A DNA stretch of 64,000 nucleotides from NCBI GenBank assembly GCA_022842445.1, contig JALHPO010000001.1:80482-144481 (forward strand), written 5' to 3'. The notes under the pieces were generated by a model. The model did not search any database and was not told the origin of the DNA. It was given only the letters and a program-made list of their open reading frames with translations. The translations under genes and the position numbers were made by a program. Source of the stretch: Nitrospira sp. Lineage in GTDB: Bacteria > Nitrospirota > Nitrospiria > Nitrospirales > Nitrospiraceae. This document shows, piece by piece, positions 1-9,448 of this stretch (positions are counted from its first letter, which is position 1; each line of letters opens with the position of its first letter).

Positions 1-1111
1 GAGAGGCTTCCGGATGATACTGCACCGAAAATACAGGCCGATCCATACAGACCATGCCCTCGATCGAATGATCATTCAGGCTGAGATGCGTGATCGAAAG
101 TCTTCCATACTTGGTATCAATCGTCGGCGGACCATTCGGCGCCTCGCTAAACGACACAGGAGTCTTGACGGCAAAGTTATGGTTCTGCGATGTGATCTCA
201 ACCTTCCGGCTCCGTAAATCAATCACCGGATGATTCGCGCCATGATGTCCGAACTTGAGCTTATAGGTTTCAAGCCCGAGCGCAAGCCCTAAAATCTGAT
301 GTCCCAAGCAAATGCCGAAGATCGGATAACGGCCGATCAACGTCCGCACGGCTTCCACGGCATAAGGAACACCTTCCGGATCGCCGGGACCATTGGAAAG
401 GAAAATGCCGTCCGGCTTGCGTGCGTCGATCTCGGCAGCCGTCGTTGACGCCGGCACGACGGTGACCTGACAACCGACATCGACCAGCCGATTCAGAATA
501 TTCTGTTTGACTCCAAAATCATAGGCGACGACCTGCCAGGGTCGGCGGTGCTGTCTCTCCGATCTGCTCCCGCCTCCCTCCGGTGCCCACGCTCCGGATC
601 CGGCCTCCCATTCATACGACCGCTCACACGTGACTTCAGCCGCTAAGTCCCGCCCAACGATTCCAGGCGCTTTCCGCGCTTTGGCCACAGCCTGTGCCGC
701 GTCGAGTCTTCCGTGTGTAATGACCCCTTGCTGCGATCCATGTTCACGCAAATGTCTCGTCAACGCTCTGGTATCGAGCCCTTCGATCGCTACAACTTTC
801 GCTTGCGTCAAATACTCGTGAATCGTGTGCGTGCCCCGCCAATTGCTGGCCAGCCGGCTGGCCTCCATCACCACAAACCCCTCCGCCCACAGGCGGCGTG
901 ACTCACTGTCCTCGGGTGTTGTTCCGTAATTCCCGATATGGGAACAGGTCATCGTGATGATCTGCCCCTTATAGGAGGGATCGGTCAGCACCTCCTGATA
1001 GCCGGTCATGGCCGTGTTGAATACGACCTCCCCGACCGTATCGCCTTCGTACCCGAGCGCGCGCCCTTCGAAGCATGCGCCGTCCGCCAATGCCAACAGC
1101 GCTTTTTTCAT
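1..1111 (-). CDS. carA: Carbamoyl-phosphate synthase small subunit (partial, 3' end outside window)
   Basis: Glutaminase subunit that hydrolyses glutamine and passes ammonia to CarB for carbamoyl phosphate, the precursor of pyrimidines and arginine. Read from the ATG at 1111, the protein has the CarA N-terminal domain followed by a class I amidotransferase domain. The nucleophile is Cys268 in GICLGHQ, and His366 and Glu368 lie in YHPEAS. The frame is open to base 1, so only the last residues of a roughly 380-residue family are missing. The start overlaps the stop of the upstream membrane-protein gene by 4 bases (ATGA), which points to translational coupling at the end of the pyr operon. carB would be expected further on, outside the window. 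Confidence 0.96.
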   Translation of the reverse strand, partial: MKKALLALADGACFEGRALGYEGDTVGEVVFNTAMTGYQEVLTDPSYKGQIITMTCSHIGNYGTTPEDSESRRLWAEGFVVMEASRLASNWRGTHTIHEYLTQAKVVAIEGLDTRALTRHLREHGSQQGVITHGRLDAAQAVAKARKAPGIVGRDLAAEVTCERSYEWEAGSGAWAPEGGGSRSERQHRRPWQVVAYDFGVKQNILNRLVDVGCQVTVVPASTTAAEIDARKPDGIFLSNGPGDPEGVPYAVEAVRTLIGRYPIFGICLGHQILGLALGLETYKLKFGHHGANHPVIDLRSRKVEITSQNHNFAVKTPVSFSEAPNGPPTIDTKYGRLSITHLSLNDHSIEGMVCMDRPVFSVQYHPEAS

Positions 1112-1629
1112 GAGGCCTGCCCGCTCGAAAAGAACGTCCGTTTTGACTTTATTCCAATCAACAGAACCCCCAATACTAAATTGACGATATCGAGAACCCG
1201 AATTGGCATCAAGACACGAAATAACGACTCGAAGGCTGCCTTCTTGGCCGTCTCCTCTTGTGCCGCAAAGGCCTGCGCTTGGAGTATAGCAGCCTGAGGA
1301 TGCAGCGCCAGAATTACGACCCCGGCGATTGCCGCCATCAAAGCCAACACGATTATCTCTCCTCGGCCAACCGCCGCAGCCGGTTCTCCGCTCCACCAGC
1401 GGTAGAGGGACGCAGCACACAACACCACCATGGCCCCGAACACGAACCGATGGTATCCCTCGAACGCCCGCGTCAGAAACAACCCGCCTGAATCCTGTCC
1501 GCCGAATGTATTGAATACCGCCGGAATCACCGCTCCGACCAGTACCACCATCCCGCCGATCCAGACCCCCAGCGCGAGCCATTCAAGCGTGAAACAGCAG
1601 AGTAATCCCCAATAGGTCACGCGCCGCAC
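1108..1629 (-). CDS. DUF4149/TMEM205-like membrane protein in the pyr operon
   Basis: A 173-residue integral membrane protein with about four hydrophobic segments (roughly residues 10-35, 60-80, 90-108 and 145-162). The N-terminal pattern [18 protein letters not shown] resembles the DUF4149 family, whose function is not known. The start is a GTG lying 4 bases after the pyrC stop, with only a weak GGAA-type ribosome site. The 3' end overlaps the carA start by 4 bases. Its place between pyrC and carA means it is co-transcribed with pyrimidine genes, but nothing in the sequence shows a role in that pathway. A short charged segment precedes the last membrane helix. Confidence 0.75.
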   Translation of the reverse strand: MRRVTYWGLLCCFTLEWLALGVWIGGMVVLVGAVIPAVFNTFGGQDSGGLFLTRAFEGYHRFVFGAMVVLCAASLYRWWSGEPAAAVGRGEIIVLALMAAIAGVVILALHPQAAILQAQAFAAQEETAKKAAFESLFRVLMPIRVLDIVNLVLGVLLIGIKSKRTFFSSGQAS

Positions 1630-1633
1630 TATT

Positions 1634-2920
1634 CTATGATTCCAGCGGTCCAGCCTTGAACACCACCTGTCCCCCTACGATCGTCGTCAGGACTTGTCCC
1701 TTGACCTTCCATCCGACAAACGGCGTATTGCGACTTTTTGAGCGGAACTTGCCGGGATCGACCACCCACTGGGCCTGTTGATCGACAATCACCACATCAG
1801 CATCCGCGCCGACTGCCAGCGTCCCCTTTTTCAACCCGAACGCGGCCGCCGGAGCCGACGTCAGCTTCTCAACCGCCTGCTCCAACGACAAGACTCCTTC
1901 CTCCACCAATCCCAGCGTCAAGGAAAACGCAGTCTCCAGTCCAACGATTCCAAACGGAGCTTCGGTAAAATCCTGCTGCTTCTCCTGCGTGGCATGTGGC
2001 GCATGATCGGTTGCGATCACATCGATCGTGCCGTCCCGCAATCCTTCTTTGATCGCACGGACGTCGTCCCATGTGCGCAACGGAGGGTTCATCTTCGCAT
2101 GCGTGTTGTACCCGCGAACCACTTCTTCAGTCAGAGTGAAGTGATGGGGACAGGCTTCTGCCGTGACCTTGATACCGCGCGCCTTCGCTTCGCGGACCAT
2201 GCGGACCGATCCGGCCGTGCTGATATGAGCGAGATGGAGCCGCGCGCCCGTCAGCTCCGACAGAGACAGATTACGCGCAACCATCACATCTTCCGCCGCC
2301 GAGGGAATGCCGGGCAGCCCCAGCTCGGTGGAGACCAGGCCTTCGTTCATGCAGCCGCCTTCCGCTAAATGCAAATCCTCGCAATGATCGACCACCGTCA
2401 GATCGAACGCCAGCGCATACTCCATCGCCCGGCGCATCACCAGACTGTTCATGACCGGCCGGCCGTCGTCTGAAATCGCCACGCAGCCCGATCGCCGCAG
2501 ATCACCGATTTCAGCCAGTTCTTTCCCTTCCGAGCCTTTCGTGATCGCACCGACCGGCCATACATTGGCCAAGCCGGCGATTCTGGACCGCTCCAGGATG
2601 AATTCCGTCACCGCCTGGTTGTCGTTCACCGGGTTCGTGTTGGGCATGCAACAGACCGTCGTAAACCCGCCGGCCACCGCTGCGGCGCTGCCGCTCTGAA
2701 TCGTCTCTTTATATTCAAACCCCGGTTCTCTAAAATGGACGTGTAGATCAACAAACCCCGGCAACACCAGCCGATCCTTCGCCTCGATCATCGTGCTTCC
2801 CGCCGGTGCCTGCAAATCGGGACCTACCGCAGCAATCTTGCCGTCATTGATCAATACATCGCCCATACCGACGAAACGGCCCGGATCGACGATCTTCCCG
2901 CCCTTGATGAGAATCGGCAT
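1634..2920 (-). CDS. pyrC: Dihydroorotase
   Basis: Zinc amidohydrolase that closes carbamoyl aspartate to dihydroorotate, step three of pyrimidine synthesis. From the ATG at 2920 it is 428 residues, the length of the long (PyrC type I) family. His60 and His62 of the metal site are in DLHVHFREPG. DHCEDLH and ATDHAPHA, further along, match the other metal and catalytic positions. The start was chosen because AAGGAG lies 4 bases upstream; the open frame reaches a TTG seven codons earlier, which has no better site. It follows pyrB after 33 bases and precedes the membrane protein gene by 4 bases. Confidence 0.95.
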   Translation of the reverse strand: MPILIKGGKIVDPGRFVGMGDVLINDGKIAAVGPDLQAPAGSTMIEAKDRLVLPGFVDLHVHFREPGFEYKETIQSGSAAAVAGGFTTVCCMPNTNPVNDNQAVTEFILERSRIAGLANVWPVGAITKGSEGKELAEIGDLRRSGCVAISDDGRPVMNSLVMRRAMEYALAFDLTVVDHCEDLHLAEGGCMNEGLVSTELGLPGIPSAAEDVMVARNLSLSELTGARLHLAHISTAGSVRMVREAKARGIKVTAEACPHHFTLTEEVVRGYNTHAKMNPPLRTWDDVRAIKEGLRDGTIDVIATDHAPHATQEKQQDFTEAPFGIVGLETAFSLTLGLVEEGVLSLEQAVEKLTSAPAAAFGLKKGTLAVGADADVVIVDQQAQWVVDPGKFRSKSRNTPFVGWKVKGQVLTTIVGGQVVFKAGPLES

Positions 2921-2953
2921 AATCTCCTTATCCTCGCACAATGCGCGACGCCA

Positions 2954-3874
2954 TTATCCGGCTTCCGACATGAGATACAAAATACCCATGCGCACCGCTA
3001 CACCGTTTGCAACCTGGTCAAGAATGACGGACGAGAGGCTGTCCGCCACATCCGGTGCAATTTCCACTCCGCGATTGATCGGTCCCGGATGCATAACGAT
3101 CGCACCGGTATCGGCCAACTTAACCCGCTCCGCCGTCAATCCATAGAGCCGCGCGTACTCGCGGATGGTCGGAAAGAGCGCACGCCCTTGCCGTTCCAGT
3201 TGGAGACGGAGCATCATAATGACGTTGACGCCGCGCAAGCCCTCATCCATATCGGAATAGACCTTCACTCCAAGTTTTTCGACACCCCACGGCATCATCG
3301 TGGGCGGCCCCACCAAACGCACGTCAGCGCCCAACTTAGTCAACGCATAGATATTCGAGCGGGCTACCCGGCTATGCGACACGTCGCCGACAATCGCCAC
3401 CCGCAACCCCCCAAAACCCATTCCACGCCCCCGGATGGTATACAGATCGAGCAGCGCCTGCGTGGGATGCTCATGCCATCCGTCACCTGCGTTGATAACC
3501 GAGGACTTGACCCCGCGCGCCAGTGTTTCGGCAGCCCCGGCGGACGAATGGCGCAGGACAATGATATCCGCCTGCATCGCCTCGATATTGCGCGCGGTAT
3601 CAAGGAGCGTCTCACCTTTTACGACGCTGCTCGACGAGGGCGAGAAGTTGATGACATCCGCGCTCAGCCGTTTCGCCGCCAGCTCAAACGAGGTGCGGGT
3701 TCTTGTGCTCGGCTCGAAAAACAGATTGACGACGGTCTTCCCTCGCAGCGCCGGCACCTTTTTGATCTCACGGCCCGTCACTTCCTTGAAGGAGTCTGCC
3801 GTCTCAAGAATGAGCGCGATCTCATCCACGGACAAAGACGCCAGACTCAGCAAGTCTTTGCGTTTGAGACTCAT
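2954..3874 (-). CDS. pyrB: Aspartate carbamoyltransferase catalytic subunit
   Basis: Joins carbamoyl phosphate to aspartate, the committed step of pyrimidine synthesis. The 306-residue protein carries the carbamoyl-phosphate loop [13 protein letters not shown] (STRTR at residues 56-60), HPTQALLDL and MHPGPINRG, all hallmarks of the family. The start at 3874 has GGAGGA close upstream; a longer open frame up to 4060 only overlaps pyrR in another frame. No pyrI regulatory subunit is seen. It follows pyrR after 13 bases, giving the order pyrR-pyrB-pyrC, which is also known from Thermus and Gram-positive bacteria. Confidence 0.96.
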   Translation of the reverse strand: MSLKRKDLLSLASLSVDEIALILETADSFKEVTGREIKKVPALRGKTVVNLFFEPSTRTRTSFELAAKRLSADVINFSPSSSSVVKGETLLDTARNIEAMQADIIVLRHSSAGAAETLARGVKSSVINAGDGWHEHPTQALLDLYTIRGRGMGFGGLRVAIVGDVSHSRVARSNIYALTKLGADVRLVGPPTMMPWGVEKLGVKVYSDMDEGLRGVNVIMMLRLQLERQGRALFPTIREYARLYGLTAERVKLADTGAIVMHPGPINRGVEIAPDVADSLSSVILDQVANGVAVRMGILYLMSEAG

Positions 3875-3887
3875 GGCCTCCTCCGCA

Positions 3888-4572
<685 letters not shown>

Positions 4573-4584
4573 AACAAACTCCTT

Positions 4585-4604
4585 GCTCACCTCACAGGAT
4601 GAGC
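4585..4604 (-). promoter_or_regulatory. PyrR-binding RNA hairpin (predicted)
   Basis: The transcript segment GCTCATCCTGTGAGGTGAGC folds as a CTCA/TGAG stem with a bulged T, then a CC/GG pair closing the loop TGTGA. This matches the known PyrR binding loop, whose core is CCAGAGAGG in Bacillus (CC, five-base loop ending GA, GG). The ribosome site of the leader ORF starts at the next base, so bound PyrR would sit beside or over it. Confidence 0.7.
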
Positions 4605-4619
4605 GTTAAAGGCTTTCGC

Positions 4620-4648
4620 ATACTACGAAATCACCCTGCTGCTGTCAA
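4620..4648 (-). promoter_or_regulatory. sigma70-type promoter of the pyr operon
   Basis: TTGACA (4643-4648) and TAGTAT (4620-4625) are separated by exactly 17 bases on the minus strand. The predicted start, near 4613, puts the whole PyrR hairpin and attenuator in the transcript. Confidence 0.8.
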
Positions 4649-4665
4649 GCGTACCCGGCCGAAAG

Positions 4666-4782
4666 AGCGAATGGCGTATGGCTGATGGTAGGGAACCGGA
4701 GAGGGATTCGAAGCGAGCGAATCCCATGATCCGATTACGTGCCATATGCTATCGGCCATCAGCTCTTATTCCCTCCAGTCCG
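4666..4782. repeat. Family A foldback repeat, copy 1
   Basis: Imperfect inverted repeat with arms around GAATGGCGTATGGCTGATGG (left) and TGCCATATGCTATCGGCCAT (right). A small perfect 8-bp hairpin, GGGATTCG/CGAATCCC (4703-4725), lies in the middle. It fills the gap between the pyr promoter and the thiamine-binding protein gene. Related copies lie at 7022, 8343 and 12580. Confidence 0.6.
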
Positions 4783-4783
4783 C

Positions 4784-5092
4784 TCACTGTTTGATTGAGC
4801 GCTTGAGCGTTTTTTCGATGGTCGCCACTTTACTCTGTAACCGGCCCTTATGGCCTTTGCGATAATCCACCTTAACAGTGCAGGAAATGCGCTTGCAGTC
4901 CTTTCTCATCCGTTCATAACATTGCTTTACAACGCCGAACACGTCATCCCATTCCCCTTCCAACACCGTGCCCATCGGATTCAACCGATAGGGCACTCCG
5001 CTCTTATCGATAATGTCGAGCGAGCGGGCCACATACTTCCCAACGCTCTCGCTCTTTCCCAGTGGCGACATACTGAATTCCAGCAATACCAT
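4784..5092 (-). CDS. Thiamine-binding (MTH1187/YkoF-like) protein
   Basis: Small cytoplasmic protein of 102 residues in the MTH1187 family (formerly UPF0045/DUF77), members of which have been found to bind thiamine-like ligands. The N-terminus VLLEFSMSPLGKSESVGKYV and the segment GVPYRLNPMGTVLEGEWDDV are diagnostic. The ATG at 5092 is preferred because GGAGGAG lies just upstream; a GTG one codon earlier is too close to that site. It stands alone, with family A and family B repeats on either side. No thiamine riboswitch or transporter gene is seen nearby, so the ligand role is only a family-based guess. Confidence 0.8.
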   Translation of the reverse strand: MVLLEFSMSPLGKSESVGKYVARSLDIIDKSGVPYRLNPMGTVLEGEWDDVFGVVKQCYERMRKDCKRISCTVKVDYRKGHKGRLQSKVATIEKTLKRSIKQ

Positions 5093-5112
5093 CACTCCTC
5101 CTTCTGTCTCTT

Positions 5113-5155
5113 ATCACCTTACCCCTCACGCCTAACCCCCTTACCCTTCACGTCT
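5113..5155. repeat. Family B repeat, copy 1 (half element)
   Basis: Runs of TTACCCCTCACGCCTAACCC-type units, the pyrimidine half of the family B foldback seen complete at 9449 and 14683. It reaches into the last codons of the siroheme gene (stop at 5148). Confidence 0.5.
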
Positions 5156-5774
5156 TCTTCCTCTCCAACCAGACCTTCGGATATTGCACCTTGCCCAACA
5201 GGCGAAAGCCATCTAAGGCTTCGCGCAGGAGCGCTCGGCGCTTCTCGGCATCCGGCTCATTTGCTTTGGCTTGTTCCCGCAATTCCCCCAGCCAATCCAC
5301 AAAGGCGGCAAACTCAGGGTCCAAAATTCGCTCCAGATCTTCCTTCATAAAACCTGATAAGGCCGGCGCGACGCCGCTCGTGCTGATGGCCACTCGCGCA
5401 TGGCCCGACGCCACCACCGCCGGCATCGTGACGCTCGAGGCTTCCGGAAAATCCACAGACCAGACCAACACCCCCTTCTCCTTTGCCTTGGCCAGCAGCG
5501 CCCTCGCAAAATCACGGTCACCGCGCAGCGTATTCAACACCAAAATGGCATGTTCAAGATCCGTGTCCCGAAAATGCCGTCCACGATGAATCACCTTCGC
5601 CGAAGCCGCCAAGGTTCGCAACGTTTCGTTGAGCGTCGGGCTGATGACCGTGACGCGCGCGCCGGATTCGAGCAATCGTTGCGTTTTGTCCGACGCCTCA
5701 TCATCTCCGCCGATCACCAACACCGTCCAACTCTTTACATCAAGAACTAACGGGAAGCCCGGATTTGCAGCCAT
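5148..5774 (-). CDS. Precorrin-2 dehydrogenase / siroheme synthase N-terminal domain protein
   Basis: NAD-dependent enzyme of the CysG N-terminal/Met8/SirC family that oxidises precorrin-2 to sirohydrochlorin, and in some members also inserts iron, for siroheme. The 208-residue protein begins FPLVLDVKSWTVLVIGGDD, the family's dinucleotide-binding site. The segment VAISTSGVAPALSGFMKEDL matches the conserved TxGxSPxLA region. The methyltransferase half of CysG is absent, so a separate uroporphyrinogen methyltransferase must exist elsewhere. The start at 5774 was chosen for its AGGAG site 9 bases upstream, against an in-frame ATG 14 codons earlier. Confidence 0.85.
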   Translation of the reverse strand: MAANPGFPLVLDVKSWTVLVIGGDDEASDKTQRLLESGARVTVISPTLNETLRTLAASAKVIHRGRHFRDTDLEHAILVLNTLRGDRDFARALLAKAKEKGVLVWSVDFPEASSVTMPAVVASGHARVAISTSGVAPALSGFMKEDLERILDPEFAAFVDWLGELREQAKANEPDAEKRRALLREALDGFRLLGKVQYPKVWLERKKT

Positions 5775-5807
5775 CGTCAACACTCCTAGCAAGTAAGTAT
5801 TGCGCAC

Positions 5808-5837
5808 ATCATACAATAGGGGGTTTTAGAGCGTAAA
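5808..5837 (-). promoter_or_regulatory. Possible promoter of the siroheme gene
   Basis: TTTACG (5832-5837) and TATGAT (5808-5813) with an 18-base spacer, 34 bases upstream of the start codon. The fit is moderate and this is by eye only. Confidence 0.4.
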
Positions 5838-5972
5838 CCAGGCAGTCTCTTTTTCTTGGCTGGAACTGTCGCTATAATGCGGCGTTACTGACCGCGAGAC
5901 GAGAATGTTGGGTATTGAGTGAGGAGCACGGGCCAGTCCGGCCACTGACAATGAAGAACGACGACCGAACAA

Positions 5973-6518
5973 CTATGTTTCAGCCGGATCCGTATCTAAC
6001 TCCATATTCCAGTAGAGATAGTCACGCCAGCTTTCCGGCGTATTGCGGATACCGATGGTGATCGTGATAACTGGACTCCATCGCGGCTTCACCGGTCGTT
6101 TCTTCAACTTCATACCGGCTTCATCGGGCGTGCGGCCGCTCTTCCGGTTATTGCACCGCCAGCAGGCGGTCACAATATTTTCCCACGTCTTCTTACCGCC
6201 TTTGGCAATAGGCACGACATGATCGAAGGTGAGTTCTTCCGTCCGGAACCGATGGTTGCAATACTGACAGGTGTAGCCGTCACGCGTGAAAATATTGATG
6301 CGGGAGAACTTGACGGCGCGGTGGCTGTCCTTCAGCCGCACCAGCTTGAGCAGCCGCATCACCGCCGGGAGCTTGATCGAGAGCGAGATACCGTGGATCT
6401 CACGGTCATAGACTTCGAGAACTTCGACTTTGCCCTGCCAGAGAAGCGCGATTGCTTTTTGCCAATGGACGACCCGGAGGGGTTCGTAGGTCGAATTCAG
6501 GAGGAGAGTCATTTCCAT
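5973..6518 (-). CDS. HNH endonuclease family protein
   Basis: A 181-residue protein with an HNH nuclease fold at about residues 75-135: FTRDGYTCQYC and VTACWRCNNRKSGRTP supply Cys84/Cys87 and Cys119/Cys122 for structural zinc, and DH at 99-100 with Asn114 form the active site. The N-terminal half (LLLNSTYEPLRVVHWQKAI) is shared by a widespread chromosomal HNH family of unknown cellular role. The ATG at 6518 has a GAGG about 9 bases upstream; ATG at 6512 is nearly as good. No restriction, phage or transposon gene is nearby, so there is no sign of mobility. Confidence 0.85.
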   Translation of the reverse strand: MEMTLLLNSTYEPLRVVHWQKAIALLWQGKVEVLEVYDREIHGISLSIKLPAVMRLLKLVRLKDSHRAVKFSRINIFTRDGYTCQYCNHRFRTEELTFDHVVPIAKGGKKTWENIVTACWRCNNRKSGRTPDEAGMKLKKRPVKPRWSPVITITIGIRNTPESWRDYLYWNMELDTDPAET

Positions 6519-6679
6519 GCAACAACCTCATTCCCAATCATGCCCCCTATGCGAGAGCGGAGATCGTTCGATGGGCCGGGATATGCTCCTGTATGTCTAT
6601 GCCATATGCCTACAGTGAAATCAAGCAATCGCCCCTCTCCCACAGGGCCCATAACCACACAACACGGGAAGAGCTCCCT

Positions 6680-7009
6680 ATGGTAAGCGACTTCACCACC
6701 GTCGCACAGGTTCAGGACATCCCGCCGGGGACCGGACGCACCGTGGAGATCAAAGGTGTCTGGATCGCCGTCTTCAACATAGAGGGAACGTTCTACGCCA
6801 TCGACAACGCCTGCCCCCACGCCGGCGGTCCGCTGGGGGAGGGAAAACTATGCGGATCCGTCGTTGAATGTCCCTGGCACGGCTGGAAGTTCAACGTCGT
6901 CACCGGACAACGAGAGAATAATCCAAACTTCGAAGTGCCTTGCTGCCAGGTTCGCGTGGAAGGGACCCACATCCAAATCTCATTGCCTCCCGGCTTGGCT
7001 GCGCCCTAA
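6680..7009 (+). CDS. Rieske [2Fe-2S] ferredoxin / NirD-like protein
   Basis: A 109-residue soluble Rieske protein that would carry electrons for an oxygenase or reductase. The two cluster motifs are complete: CPHAGG (Cys45, His47) and CPWHGW (Cys64, His67). There is no membrane anchor, so it is unlike the bc-complex Rieske and more like NirD or dioxygenase ferredoxins. The start at 6680 is the last in-frame ATG before conserved sequence; a longer open frame from 6452 overlaps the divergent HNH gene. The ribosome site is weak. Its partner enzyme is not visible in the neighbourhood. Confidence 0.85.
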   Translation: MVSDFTTVAQVQDIPPGTGRTVEIKGVWIAVFNIEGTFYAIDNACPHAGGPLGEGKLCGSVVECPWHGWKFNVVTGQRENNPNFEVPCCQVRVEGTHIQISLPPGLAAP

Positions 7010-7021
7010 CCCGTGAAGGGC

Positions 7022-7132
7022 AAGAGCGTATAGCCGATGGCGTATAGCAAAAACTCTTCATCTCAGTCTCGTGCCATACGCTATTGGCCATATGCTCTTC
7101 CTCCCGTTCTGGCCATACGCCATAGGCTCTTT
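7022..7132. repeat. Family A foldback repeat, copy 2
   Basis: About 80-bp imperfect palindrome (7022-7101) with a further half element at 7111-7132. Its reverse complement matches copy 3 (8343-8422) almost throughout, including the shared loop GAGACTGAGATGAA. The two copies are in opposite orientation and flank the two genes in between. Confidence 0.75.
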
Positions 7133-7177
7133 CACCCGACTGCGCTTCACGAGATACGAAACGTGCGGCATGAGCGC

Positions 7178-7696
7178 CTAAGATAGCGGCACTGGTGACT
7201 GTTCCGTATCCGGGTCTTTGGGCGTGACGCCATCCGCCGGCAGCGACGCCGCATTCACCTTCTTCAGCTTGAGATGCGCGTGCCAGATAAATTCCCGCTC
7301 AAACCACTGGCCGCGTACACTTTGATCCCGCAATTGCACGCGAATTTCATACACATCGCCTTCGACATGCTTCACACGCCACTCCCCAAGCCGCACTCCC
7401 TGCCCGCGCTCCTTCATCGATCGCACATGATGATTCATCGCGTCCAGGATCGTGCCGGAGCCGATGGCGCGGGAGGACTGCACGAGTGCCAACGCTTCCG
7501 CCTCGCGCTGGTCCTGCGTAGGAGGGGAAGGAGACAGCTGGTTCCAGGAATAGTAACCCGCCCCCAGCATCAGCACGACAACTGCCGCTACACGAATCAG
7601 CCTGATGACGACAGGCGATGGAGACGACGACCTCGTATTGGAACGATCCTCAGCCATTGATTGAATCGGGAACCCATTTCGCGCCGAGACCGCCAT
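7178..7696 (-). CDS. Hypothetical single-pass membrane protein
   Basis: Not recognised. A 172-residue protein with a short basic N-terminus, one hydrophobic helix at about residues 30-50 (VIRLIRVAAVVVLMLGAGYY) and a soluble C-terminal part of about 120 residues, probably outside the cytoplasm. The soluble part has alternating strand-like segments (DVYEIRVQLRDQS, FEREFIWHAHLKLKK) and a proline-rich tail. The start is the ATG at 7696; a second ATG 13 codons on would also keep the helix. It stands alone between two family A repeats. Confidence 0.6.
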   Translation of the reverse strand: MAVSARNGFPIQSMAEDRSNTRSSSPSPVVIRLIRVAAVVVLMLGAGYYSWNQLSPSPPTQDQREAEALALVQSSRAIGSGTILDAMNHHVRSMKERGQGVRLGEWRVKHVEGDVYEIRVQLRDQSVRGQWFEREFIWHAHLKLKKVNAASLPADGVTPKDPDTEQSPVPLS

Positions 7697-7855
7697 GAGG
7701 GCAGCCTAGCCAGGACAGCGATTATCTTACCGTCTCATTCATGACAGTTCATCACGCAATCGTCAAGCCGCGTGGTGACGCAGGGCAACGCTTGTTTGAC
7801 GAAAAGCCCGTGTGCTACAAATACCGGCAGTCATCAACACGCATGAGCGCATCGA

Positions 7856-8299
7856 ATGAAGTTTTTTCTATATGCCGATCATCTGAACCCCGTCCAGCTG
7901 AAGCGACGCGCCCCGGAGCACCGGTTCCTCTACCTCGCCACACTGGCGGACCACACAATCAAGTTCTGCCGCTGGTCATCTCAATGGCGCTGCGGCCTCG
8001 CAAGCATCGTACCGTCGCCGGGTGAGAAAGTCTGGGGGGGTGTATTCGAGGTGACCGATGAGGATCTGAAGCTGATGGATGAGTTCGAGCAAGATGTCCC
8101 TCAGGGGGCCTATCGGCACCTGCAAGTCACAGTGCTCAACGAAGCCGGATCGAAGGAACTCGTCACCACCTACGCTGCGAATCCGATCGGCAAATTCAAA
8201 GCCAAAGACCACTATCTCGACTGGGTCATGAAAGGGCTTACACAGTGGAAACTTCCCCAAGAAGCAGTTCAACAGTGGGAATCGTATAGGCCACGATAG
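7856..8299 (+). CDS. Gamma-glutamylcyclotransferase-like protein
   Basis: Small enzyme fold (GGCT/AIG2) that releases 5-oxoproline from gamma-glutamyl amines or peptides. The 147-residue protein starts FFLYADHLNPVQLKRRAPEH, the strand-turn motif of the family, followed by KVWGGVFEVTDEDLKLMDEFE, where an acidic residue near the end acts as catalytic base. The true substrate cannot be told from sequence. No clear ribosome site precedes the ATG at 7856, and there is no obvious operon partner. Family A repeats lie upstream of the divergent neighbour and directly downstream. Confidence 0.75.
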   Translation: MKFFLYADHLNPVQLKRRAPEHRFLYLATLADHTIKFCRWSSQWRCGLASIVPSPGEKVWGGVFEVTDEDLKLMDEFEQDVPQGAYRHLQVTVLNEAGSKELVTTYAANPIGKFKAKDHYLDWVMKGLTQWKLPQEAVQQWESYRPR

Positions 8300-8311
8300 G
8301 CCCAGGGAGCG

Positions 8312-8422
8312 AATGGTTGATGGCCGACGGCCAGAAAGGGAGCAAGAGCCTATGGCCAATAGCGTATGGCACGAGACTGAGATGAACAGTTTCCGCTATA
8401 CGCCATAAGCCATACGCTCTTC
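8312..8422. repeat. Family A foldback repeat, copy 3
   Basis: Complete foldback at 8343-8422, with arms such as AATAGCGTATGGCACGAG against GCTATACGCCATAAGCC, plus a short half element at 8312-8333. It is the best preserved member and pairs with copy 2 in inverted orientation. Confidence 0.75.
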
Positions 8423-8504
8423 GCTCTGTGCACGCTCAAGGCTAATATGGTATAAATTGCCGTTCGGATCTCATGAGAGGTTCGCTGTATCAATTGAGGA
8501 GACT

Positions 8505-8831
8505 ATGCCGAAACCTAAATATCACATTCTCGTCTGCACCAACTCACGCCCACCAGGCCATCCAAAACCTTCATGTGGAAGCGCCGGAGCCGGACAGCTG
8601 CTCATGGCCTTCAACATGGGATTGATGCAACGCGCTGTGCCCCCGGGCCAGGTCCTGGTGAGCGCCACCGGCTGCCTCGGTCCCTGCGAACAGGGTCCGA
8701 CGGTTGTCGTGTACCCGGACAATACGTGGTACTCGAAGGTCACTGAGGCGGATGTCGCGACAATCCTGGACGAGCACATCACCAAGGGAACCCCGGTCGC
8801 GAAACTCAATCCAGATGCAGCATGGCGATAG
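8505..8831 (+). CDS. Thioredoxin-like [2Fe-2S] ferredoxin
   Basis: A 108-residue stand-alone ferredoxin of the thioredoxin-fold type, an electron carrier related to the NuoE cluster domain. The four cluster cysteines are visible: Cys11 (ILVCTN), Cys24 (PSCGS), and Cys57 and Cys61 (ATGCLGPCEQGP). YPDNTWYSKVT near the C-terminus matches cyanobacterial and nitrogen-fixer relatives. The ATG at 8505 has GAGGAG 4-5 bases upstream. It precedes a MoaB-type gene on the same strand by 81 bases, but no functional link is evident. Confidence 0.88.
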   Translation: MPKPKYHILVCTNSRPPGHPKPSCGSAGAGQLLMAFNMGLMQRAVPPGQVLVSATGCLGPCEQGPTVVVYPDNTWYSKVTEADVATILDEHITKGTPVAKLNPDAAWR

Positions 8832-8912
8832 GTTAAGCGACGAAGGTTGAGGCTCCATTGAAGCCCCCCCTTTGAGAGCTCAGCCAGTGCTGCGCCTTGA
8901 CCATTTCACAGT

Positions 8913-9446
8913 ATGAAGAACCAGGCATACGATATGACGAACTCACCAGCCCATGAACACAAGCACGATGCGCCACGGTCAATCAGCTGCATGGTGATCA
9001 CCTGCAGCGACACGAGAACGCCGGAGACCGACACGAGCGGGCAGCTTATCCAACAGCTGCTTGAGGCAAGTGGTCACAAGGTTGTGGCCTACCATATCGC
9101 AAAAGACGACCCGGGGCAGATCACACATCGCATTGCGCTGGGAATTTGGAAGTATGCAGCCCAAATCATCATTGTCAACGGGGGAACCGGCATTTCCCGG
9201 CGAGACTCGACGTTCGAAGCAGTGAACAAGATGTTGGAGAAGCGGCTTGACGGATTTGGCGAAATCTTTCGGTTCCTCAGCTATCAAGAGATCGGGTCGC
9301 CCGCGATTATGAGCCGGGCTGTTGCCGGTATCATCGAAGGCCGCGTCGTGTTCTCAATCCCCGGCTCTGAGAACGCCGTCCGCCTGGCGATGGAAAAACT
9401 CATCCTGCCGGAACTGGGCCACCTCGTGAAAGAGCTCACGAAGTAA
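8913..9446 (+). CDS. moaB: MoaB/MogA-type molybdopterin biosynthesis protein
   Basis: Member of the MoaB/Mog family that adenylates molybdopterin before molybdenum insertion. The 177-residue protein has the MPT-binding GGTGIS motif, TFEA after it, GSPAIMSRAVAGI and the PGSENAV loop, in family order. A His-rich leader of about 20 residues (MTNSPAHEHKHDAP) precedes the fold and is not conserved. ATG at 8913 or 8934 could be used; neither has a good ribosome site. Other molybdenum cofactor genes are not in the window. Confidence 0.85.
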   Translation: MKNQAYDMTNSPAHEHKHDAPRSISCMVITCSDTRTPETDTSGQLIQQLLEASGHKVVAYHIAKDDPGQITHRIALGIWKYAAQIIIVNGGTGISRRDSTFEAVNKMLEKRLDGFGEIFRFLSYQEIGSPAIMSRAVAGIIEGRVVFSIPGSENAVRLAMEKLILPELGHLVKELTK

Positions 9447-9448
9447 CT

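Noticed and set aside
2921..2941. TTG start seven codons upstream of the chosen pyrC start
   Set aside because: The ATG at 2920 has an AAGGAG at proper distance and gives the normal N-terminus.
5873..5878. TATAAT on the plus strand as a promoter for an unannotated RNA
   Set aside because: No -35 box at normal spacing and no gene downstream on that strand for 800 bases.
5973..6518. Homing or restriction role for the HNH protein
   Set aside because: It belongs to a widespread chromosomal HNH family and has no methyltransferase, intron or phage neighbour.
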